Source: Pseudeuparius sepicola (Eukaryota > Arthropoda > Insecta > Coleoptera > Anthribidae). Taken from it: 64,000 bases of DNA. The position numbers were made by a program, and so were the translations under genes. Below, piece by piece: positions 56,901 through 64,000 of the stretch (the first letter of the stretch is position 1; each line of letters starts with the position of its first letter). Location of the stretch: NCBI GenBank assembly GCA_963920635.1, contig OY987308.1:27776096-27840095 (forward strand), given 5' to 3'. The notes under the pieces are model-generated. The model ran no database searches and was not told the DNA's origin. It saw only the letters and a program-made list of their open reading frames with translations.

Positions 56901-57428
56901 CTGTGGGAGGTACCGAAATTAGGCCTGGAGGCCTCAAAATGTTTTCGGACGGGCGGCTTTTGCTTTGGCGCATTGTCGTTTTTGCGAATTTGAAGATTAT
57001 GCGAACTGTTATAGAAAAAAACTCTGGCACTTGACTAAATCGGACAGAATCGTTTCTAGTGGTTTCTTTCGCGTGCGTATGGCGAATTTCTGATTGAAAT
57101 TTTAACGTGGCTTCCTTTATATAAAGCGCCGTAACTTTGCCCGGGCAATCTAGACCAACACTTGCACGGAATACACCATTAGTATTCGGTACCATTTATT
57201 TGAGAAAACTACCTTATTCGTATTCCAAGTCTTTGTCAGTTTATTTGGACTAGTAGGTTCCGATTTTAACTGCATATTGTAGAGAAATTTCACTTTTGTG
57301 TAGGACAGCACTAGACTAAGTACCCACGAGTAGGTAATATCCCTTATTTATTTCTTGGTTATCAAATTTTAAAAAAAGTTGCCTGTATTTTTTGAGTTTA
57401 TTTTTATGTAAAACATTAGGTGTGTGTT

Positions 57429-58104
57429 TATACAGGGTGAATTTTTTTTATGATCAGTATGGGGATCTCGAAAACTAGCGGAGATAGAAGGAATAGGTTA
57501 AATGGGGAAGGAATTGCAGTTTTGTGGGTCAAATTTAAGGTGCCATGTAGATTTTCGAAAAAAGTCGTGGCTTATATACTAGATATTTTGAAAAAACTAA
57601 ATTTTAGCGATTTATTCTAATCCATCTATAGCTTCGTTGTTTTTGATTGTAGATAAAAAGTGTAAATACAAAAGTTGGAGGGAATTGTGTCCCCAATGCG
57701 GTTATCATGTCGTATTTTCCGTGACAGCTGCCATTTTCGATATATGACACAAACCTGTATTTTTTAAAATGGAAACCATATTTCCTTTATCTTTCTGAAT
57801 AACCATATCGAGTATTATATCGTTGAAAATCTCTAAAAATGCCTGATTTTTTTGAGACCATGGCCAACTACGGTTTCCATTTAAAAAAAAACACAAGTTT
57901 GTGTCATATCTCGAAAATGACAGCTGTCAGGGAAAGAATAGACAGGATAACCGAATTGGGGACACATTATATCCCTCCAACATTGATATTTACATTTTTT
58001 ATCTAAAATCAGAAACTACGAAGCTAGACGGATTAGAATAAGTCGCCAAAATTTGTAGTTTCCGAGGTCCCCATACTGTACATCAAAAATACTCACCCTG
58101 TATT
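57429..58104. mobile_element. 676-bp near-palindromic element, ACAGGGTGA ends
   Basis: TATACAGGGTGA on the left and TCACCCTGTATTA on the right. The arms pair most of the way to the centre: AGCGATTTATTCTAATCC with GGATTAGAATAAGTCG, TGACAGCTGCCATTTTCGAT with TCGAAAATGACAGCTGTCA, and TGGAAACC with GGTTTCCA. It lies between Tm2 and Tm1. Confidence 0.8.
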
Positions 58105-58696
58105 AAACTTGCTCATGAGTAAAATGCCCTCATTTTTCGAAATAAGAGCAAAAGTTATTTAAGAGAGTTGTTTAGAATTAAATCGTTGTTTCAAATACTT
58201 AGTCATAGCACAGCCGCCTGCCATGTTTTTTTTAATTTTTTCATTTTTCACGAACACCCTGTACCTATGTACTTTTAGTATTGCTTCTATTTTTAACTTA
58301 AAATGATCTACTTCAGTTGATGCTGCCGTTTGAAATGTTTAGTATTAAAATTTGTTTGAGAAAATGTTCCTTTTTGATGACCAAAAAAAATAGAGATTTT
58401 TGACAATATTTCCTATTGGAGAAAATTTTGCATTAAATAGTGACCTTAATAAAAATAACAAAGGGTACAATATCCATTGAAATGACAAGTAGAATCAATT
58501 CGATGTACAATATCAGACAGGTGGCTAGGCTATTGTTTCTGTTTCACTTTGACGTGACATGATCTTTGAGAAAGGAGGAAGATTATTGGTTCTACAAAAG
58601 CTCAGAAAAATTTTTTATTGAAGCTGGATAAGATAAGAGGGGATTTCCGACAGCGAAAGTGACGTTAGATTTCGTATTTTTTTAAGTTGTAATATA

Positions 58697-58872
58697 GCAA
58701 AAATTTAGTACAAACATCTCTCTGTCTTCATTTTAATCATAAGATCTTACAAGCAGTGTTTTGTTTTATAGGTTATGAAAACCTTGGGAAAAATAATAAG
58801 TAATTCCATTGCATATGCTTTTCAGATCTTATGATTAAAATGAAGACGGAGATGTTTGTACTAAATTTTTGC
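58697..58872. repeat. hairpin with about 50-bp arms
   Basis: GCAAAAATTTAGTACAAACA, then TCTTCATTTTAATCATAAGA, pairs with TCTTATGATTAAAATGAAGA, then TGTTTGTACTAAATTTTTGC. The loop is about 75 bp. A small fold-back element or MITE is likely. Confidence 0.85.
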
Positions 58873-59130
58873 CAGGTAAAATGTTATTAGATTTTATTTT
58901 TATTAGACAACTACTGTTGAAGTAGAACTACTGACACTGACATTAGACGGCAAATTAAAAGAAACCATATTAAGCAAAGTATCATAATCCTGGTCCTGGG
59001 ACATTTTGAGTGTTCCCGGCACCGCTCATCCCGTCTCCACGGAGGGTACGGCCCCCATTGCGCGAGAGGTGGGGGATTCTAAGGCGCTTCCAATATGGGT
59101 ACGGAGTAAGTTGATATTCGCGAAGCTCTC

Positions 59131-59196
59131 AGTCGCCGAACAGCCGTGTGTGGTCGTACGTGTGCGGTAGTACCGTCGTCTCTTAGTCAACCCAAG
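59131..59196 (+). other. Tm1: candidate first (untranslated) exon of muscle Tm1
   Basis: CTCTCAGTCGCC contains an arthropod initiator (TCAGT) at 59129-59133. The GC-rich segment ends at a strong donor (CCCAAG then GTACGT). The next acceptor in phase for a leader is at 60378 (GGCATTTTCCAG), just before the muscle start codon. The segment has no ATG, as expected for a leader. Confidence 0.5.
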
Positions 59197-59339
59197 GTAC
59201 GTGTGCCCACCGTTGGTATTTTCTTTGAAAAAATAAAACGCGAGCGGTGCTTTTGGCACAGATTTTTGACAACAAAATTAGGATTCTTACCCTGCATCAT
59301 AAATTTGTTTGAAAAGATATCTTCGTAAAAATAATTTGC

Positions 59340-60378
59340 ATAAAATACAAAGTATATTTATTGGTACAACTAGGTTTTGAAGATTAAAAAGTAAGTCCTA
59401 TAGTATACAAAATGATTTTTGTTGATATCCAGTATTTTAAATTTTATGTGTATAGATACTGCTTACCTTTAAAGAAAATTTAGGCATTTCATAAGTCTAA
59501 AATTTATTTTTAGCATGCCATATGAGATGATCTATTTTTAAATAAAGTTCAGTTGCCATCTTGAAGCCTCTAAATTGCACGGTGTTTCAAAAAAGTATTT
59601 AATTTTTTATGTTTAATCTAAACAAAATTAATAAATAACTAACTATCTCTCGAAAGTATGTCGCTGACTAAGCCGCACTATATTATAAACATTTAATTAG
59701 GTATTTGTTTTTTTTTAAGAGATGCGCTCGAAAGTTTAGAAATTTGCAATTAATAAATTTCAATTCGTTCACTCACAAAAAGGAATAATCATATACATCG
59801 CATGCCGGTCACACTCTTGTAACTTCAAACTACAGTGCCATATATGGGAATACTCGAAGCGTTCTTGAATTTTGGCTCACCCCGTACCGAGAAAACATAA
59901 AATAACAGATTCAAGGCGAGCGGGGTAGCTCTGGTTTATTAAGACAGATCTGATTGGGTCAAGTGCGTTTACCATATGTTTCAGTTTTGAATTTAGCGCA
60001 AAGGCGAATGTTCTATAGTTTTTTGTTTTGCAAATCTTAAAAATATTTTGTCGGCGTTCTACAAGAAGTAGTTTGGAGTTTTGATTGTATAAAATATGTT
60101 AACAAGTGCACATAAAACCTAGCCATGCGTTTCAAGGAATGTTAAATAATGGTCTTCATTTTTACAACTTTTTTTTTTTAATTAATAACGACGTCAATAT
60201 TTTGAATTCTGTTGAAATAAATAACGGCAGGAAGCTTGTAAATTATATCGAACAGGAAACATTGATAAAGCGCCTAATACCTGCTTTACAACTATAGATT
60301 TTTTGCGAAGAGAAACCCAACCCGGCGCGGCCGCCGGAATTTAAAAAAGTCCAACACTTGTTTCACGGCATTTTCCAG
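59340..60378. other. Tm1 first intron, nothing else recognised
   Basis: AT-rich DNA between the candidate leader exon and the muscle start exon. In insects this region usually holds muscle enhancers; no specific site is claimed here. Confidence 0.4.
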
Positions 60379-60401
60379 GCAGATAACAACAACCAGCCAC
60401 C

Positions 60402-60696
60402 ATGGACGCGATCAAGAAGAAGATGCAGGCGATGAAGCTTGAAAAGGACAACGCGTTGGATCGCGCGTTGCAGATGGAACAGCTGGCCAAGGACGCCAAC
60501 TTGAGGGCCGAAAAGGTAGAATCTCGCCAAAAGTTACACTTTCGATGTTATCGGTTTATTTTGCCCTTAGGCCGAAGAAGAGGCGCGCTCTCTTCAAAAG
60601 AAGATCCAACAGATTGAAAATGACCTCGACCAGACCCAAGAACAGCTGACCCAGGTTAATGGCAAACTGGAGGAGAAGGAGAAGGCACTGCAAAAC
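60402..60696 (+). CDS. Tm1: tropomyosin Tm1, muscle start (exons 1-2, partial)
   Basis: Exon 60402-60515 (38 codons, [20 protein letters not shown] then [13 protein letters not shown]) and exon 60571-60696 (42 codons, [20 protein letters not shown] then [20 protein letters not shown]) join in phase 0. Both exon sizes are those of insect tropomyosin exons 1 and 2, and the [23 protein letters not shown] text is that of fly Tm1. The remaining exons, expected to begin with the [15 protein letters not shown] sequence, lie beyond the window. The start exon closely matches that of Tm2, as expected for a gene duplication. The product is the muscle isoform binding actin filaments. Confidence 0.93.
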
Positions 60697-61317
60697 GTAA
60701 GTGAAGTTTCAGAGTAGCGGTGTTCCCACAGCGTCCACCAAAATTTTAAAAATGAAGAGTATCGATGTGTCTATGTTATAAAATCGCGATTTAGCTGCTA
60801 AAAATATACCGTGGAAAGCTCCGTAACCTTGAAAACATCGAAACCAATAACATAAACATTGCTTTTTCTTGGTGTTATGCTATTTCGACCTTGCCTACGA
60901 AAAATGGTTGTCATAAATATGGCTCTATTGTTATTGCAACGATCACGTGTCCAGTTACAACCGTAAAACTTGTTATCCGAGTTGCCAAACATTCATTGTT
61001 TTGCCGGCCAAAAACGCGTAAACTAATCGCCGCCGAATTTTCTAAAAATACCCCCCCGGGTTTCTCCTTCCCTGACCAAATATGGCGCGGCGCCGCCGGC
61101 CGCCGTGACGTCACCGCGTCTACTCCCGAACCTCCCGCGCATTGTACTCCCGTTCGTCCAACGGGAAACACCGCCCGCCATGAAGCCGGGTACGCGCGCA
61201 CGTGCATCCCTGGTTGCCCGCCGCGCCGTCGTCTAGTTCGGCGACCCGCCGCGCGGCGGCGCCAGTAGTCCAAGGTGGCGGCGGAGCGGTGCGCGCGCTA
61301 ACATCGGCTGAAGGAGA
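60697..61317. other. intron and candidate promoter of the I/C-type transcript
   Basis: AT-rich at first, then GC-rich from about 61020 up to the next start codon, compatible with a TATA-less promoter for the transcript starting at 61318. Open frames on both strands over the GC-rich part are compositional. Confidence 0.4.
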
Positions 61318-61947
61318 ATGACGGGGCGCGGGCGCGGGGCGCCCAGGAAAAGGGGCCACCAACACCACCCCAGACACGATGGCGGCAGAAGGAAACCCGC
61401 CTTGGAATTGTCGACGAAGGTCGTCAGTAAACCGAGCGAACAAAAGGAAATCGTCTGTGATAATACGAGTAGTAGTACTAGCAGTAAAGATATTGTCGAA
61501 GTGATAGATCTGACGCTCGGCGACGACGACGACGTCGTCGTCGTCGCCGAGAGGGCGTCGGACAGGGCCAAGAAGATACTGAGCAAGCGCGGCAACGACG
61601 ACCGCAACCAGAAGCTCAAAACGAAACGCAAAACCAAGGAGAACAAAACCCTCGGACCCTCCCCCTCGGACATGTCGCTGTTGTACAGGCCGCCGGCGGA
61701 GGGCTCCAGCCAGAGCGACCAGGAGCAAGAGGGCGAAGCCGTCGACCCCGAAGAGGAGGAGCTGTCCAAGCTGCGCTGCACTTCGGAGATGACGGAGGTG
61801 GTCGCCGAACGGGAGAAACGCAGGAAGAACCGCTGCGCCGACTACCCGGGCCTGGCGTTCGGCTCGATCTTCAGTTCGGACACGCTGATGAAGTTCTCCA
61901 TCATCAGGAACGAGCTGCACAACATCATGAACACGCAGCTGAAGAGG
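61318..61947 (+). CDS. Tm1: Tm1 I/C-type unique N-terminal exon
   Basis: One open exon of 210 codons from ATG at 61318 to a strong donor (AAGAGG then GTGAGT), ending in phase 0, which fits the phase 0 of tropomyosin exon 3. The head is disordered (MTGRGRGAPRKRG, Ser runs, DDDDVVVV, a Lys-rich stretch). It then ends in a conserved-looking segment, FGSIFSSDTLMKFSIIRN then ELHNIMNTQLKR, that would run into the coiled coil. In flies the atypical isoform Tm1-I/C has such a unique head. It partners kinesin-1 in oskar mRNA transport. Assignment rests on position within Tm1, phase and the helical tail; no alignment could be run. A 36-bp perfect palindrome lies in this exon. Confidence 0.75.
61516..61551. 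repeat. 36-bp perfect palindrome in coding exon
   Basis: CTCGGCGACGACGACGAC is followed directly by its exact complement GTCGTCGTCGTCGCCGAG. The palindrome encodes LGDDDDVVVVAE, i.e. GAC codons mirrored by GTC codons. Confidence 0.97.
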
Positions 61948-63120
61948 GTGAGTTGTTGACAACAGCTGATCAGTCGGCACGTGGCCGATGTGGCAACGTT
62001 GCGGGCGGGGGGCAACAGGTGTCGCCGCCATTGCGAAATAACATTCTATCGAGCGATATTCTAGTTTTAGAAACCATATAAAGAAACGAGAAAGTAGATT
62101 GCAATAATCGATGATGCAAAATTTATTTTCGTACGATTTTTGACCTCGTCGTTTAGATAATCGAGCATTTTGTCCATACATGGGCACGATATCGACGAAA
62201 AACGAACAGTTAAAATAATGTGGGAAAGAAACGGTGGCAATAAATAAATATCAACATTGTACAGTTATAACATGGGATGGCAGGGCCAATTACTGCATCA
62301 CGCGTAGTAGGTGCCATTGTTGGGAAAATTACGGTTGTACGGACCATTTGGGGCCGCACCTCTCATTCAAATTTGGCACCACCGGCCGGTACCGCCGGCG
62401 ACGTTGCCGGATGCATCTATAAAAAAAATCTCCGCCGATGACGTCACGACATCACAAATATCGTTTTTGTTTACAAACAAGACAATATGCTACTTTTTAG
62501 TATATTTTAGTAGGTATGACAAATAGAAAATCAACATAACAATTTGCAACTATATTAAAAACGGTCTTTAATTGTGCACCAGAAATGACATTTCTTAATT
62601 TGGTAATACGAGGTTGGCAGCATTGTTCGGGGCGCCTCCAGGGGCGTATTTAGCATGTCTAGCAGAAATGTCGGAACTTGTGACAGATGCCTAACCTTAA
62701 CCTTGATATTCTGTGGCTCTAACCTAACTTCAAGCACAGAAACTATAACTAAAGCCTTTTTCTGTGCTTCAAAGAACAGTTTTTTTATTGTTCATTTCTA
62801 TCTATTCGTGTGCTTAAAACGTAAATTCTGTTGATTACGGCCCTGTCCTCATGAAATATTTACCTGTCATAATCTAGTATACAATTTTAGATACCTAGAA
62901 ATGCAGCATCACACCAATATTACCTAGATTCCCATAACCGTGACAGATTTAAAATTTATCAATTTTGTCAATTCACAGTTAGAGTTTACTTGCTAATTTT
63001 CTGAAACGTGCGCTTTTCCAAAGAAAATCTGCGACAGTTGAGACTGGAATAATTGCCTTTCGCCGAACCGCCCGATTTTCCGCCCGATCCGGCAACGTCG
63101 CAACGTTACCGCGACCGCGC
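61948..63120. other. Tm1 intron
   Basis: Intron between alternative Tm1 starts. No further exon was recognised. A segment at about 62580-62790 looks repeat-like (GGGGCGCCTCCAGGGGCGTA) but could not be matched within the window. Confidence 0.4.
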
Positions 63121-63252
63121 ATGCCCCGTCCGCCATCTTGCCGGGGCCCCGAGTCTCGCCCATACATTCGTGCCAGGTCGTCGTGCCGCGCTCGGTCCCC
63201 GATCACGGACAGTTTTTCCGAGTTTTCCCGCAACCTTTCCGCCGCCGCAGAA
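63121..63252 (+). promoter_or_regulatory. Tm1: candidate promoter/leader of cytoskeletal Tm1
   Basis: A GC-rich, TATA-less region that contains CCGCCATCTTG (63129), a YY1/Pho-type site commonly found near starts of broadly expressed genes. The reading frame of the next exon stays open upstream to an ATG at 63121, so an N-terminally extended form cannot be excluded. Confidence 0.4.
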
Positions 63253-63396
63253 ATGTCGACCAACATCCAGCAGGGCTCCCTCCTCGACGTCCTGAAGAAG
63301 AAGATGCGCCAGACGAAGGAGGAAATGGAACGGTACAAGGACGAGTGCGAGGAGTTCAACAAAAGGCTCCAAGTGGAGATTATGAGGAGAGAGGAA
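63253..63396 (+). CDS. Tm1: Tm1 cytoskeletal start exon
   Basis: 48 codons from ATG to a strong donor (GAGGAA then GTAAGG), phase 0: [20 protein letters not shown], then [20 protein letters not shown] and RREE. This is the short-isoform tropomyosin start (family text [20 protein letters not shown]), which replaces exons 1-2 and joins exon 3 to give a non-muscle tropomyosin of about 250 residues. I chose MSTNIQQ as the start because it is where relatives begin. Confidence 0.9.
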
Positions 63397-64000
63397 GTAA
63401 GGGGGACGTTTTTTTTTCTTGGGCGTAGATTTGGCAATGCGGCGGCGTTGGGGAAGGTGCGGGCGCCCCGGCGATATGGCAGGTGGAAGTCGGTATCGAT
63501 CGGCCGATGACGCGGTGCGTCTGGAATTCCGTGCCATGTGTCGTTCGACCGGCAGGAAAGACCGAAAGGCTTTTTTTATTTGTTTTTCGAAAACTGGTCG
63601 ATTTATTAAGTACCTACCTAATCACACTCTGGTACCTTGGCATCGATACCGATAAGATAAATGAACGCAAACACAATAATGTGCGTATTTTTAAAAGATA
63701 ACAACGTAAATACCTACCTATTAATAGATTGATATAAATCGACTGGTGAGTCACCAAAGATTTATTTTCGAAAGTGTGAAGAGCGGGCGGTGCTTACAAA
63801 AAAAATGGGAGTAGCTTGGCGCCAGTGGGCGGAGCTTACTAAAAAAAAGCAAGAATACCTGTCAAATTTGATATTTTTGGGTTTTGGGCAAAAAATTGGC
63901 TGAAAATGGCATTGTTTCTCAAGATTTCCAAAAATACAATGTGTCCAAAGTCATTCTTGAAAAAAATTGTCTGCTTGTCCTTAAAATAAGATAGACAAAT
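63397..64000. other. Tm1 intron, continues off the window
   Basis: The first part is GC-rich, then AT-rich. No shared Tm1 exon is reached before the window ends. Confidence 0.6.

Noticed and set aside
56728..57195. 155-codon minus-strand frame upstream of Tm2
   Set aside because: No recognisable protein features; the same DNA better fits a 5' untranslated exon ending at 56788.
58990..59070. tRNA gene candidate in the GC-rich block
   Set aside because: No cloverleaf with matching acceptor and TpsiC arms could be laid out.
61120..62187. 355-codon minus-strand open frame
   Set aside because: It is the antisense shadow of the Tm1 I/C exon and its GC-rich leader; the plus strand has a start, proper donor phase and meaningful protein text.

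Overview
This is a nuclear window from an insect. The evidence is intron-rich genes with canonical GT-AG introns, adjacent divergent tropomyosin genes of the Tm1/Tm2 type, a Synaptotagmin 4, a cysteine-type GPx4-like peroxidase, and mariner-like transposase remnants of the kind found in hexapods. The insect order cannot be fixed from the sequence alone. The window is AT-rich overall with GC-rich coding islands.

Left part (1-12.97 kb): no host gene was recognised. It holds a palindromic MITE, a 1.4 kb inverted duplication around an ORF remnant, a 2.1 kb element made of a long hairpin plus a 13-copy 122-bp tandem array, a dispersed repeat ending in a 5S rRNA-like segment, and a broken mariner-like transposase.

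13-36 kb (minus strand): a DUSP11/PIR1-type RNA 5'-phosphatase gene (five exons seen, 5' end not found), then a GRAM-domain membrane-contact protein gene. Their introns and the gap between them are filled with degenerate satellite units of about 160-180 bp, in several arrays and both orientations.

36-47.3 kb: a poorly characterised minus-strand gene or genes (coding exons at about 37.9, 39.4, 41.3, 41.6 and 44.7 kb), then phosphomevalonate kinase (minus) head-to-head with a single-exon glutathione peroxidase (plus), sharing a 336-bp intergenic promoter.

48.1-51.8 kb: Syt4 on the minus strand, complete over nine coding exons (435 aa).

54.6-64 kb: Tm2 (minus, complete, 284 aa, with an alternative last exon) and Tm1 (plus, with three alternative N-terminal starts: muscle, atypical I/C and cytoskeletal). 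Tm1's shared exons lie beyond the right edge.

The most interesting non-genic structure is a mobile family seen three times (6.3-8.4, 40.1-40.96 and 52.56-53.83 kb). It combines a long palindrome with a tandem array of units that, in the two intact copies, each carry a perfect CRE (TGACGTCA) and two CCGCCATnTTGG-type motifs. Other structural findings are a 29-bp perfect palindrome with a 7-bp target duplication that looks like two transposon tips joined end to end, and several long-inverted-repeat elements sharing the terminal motif ACAGGGTGA.
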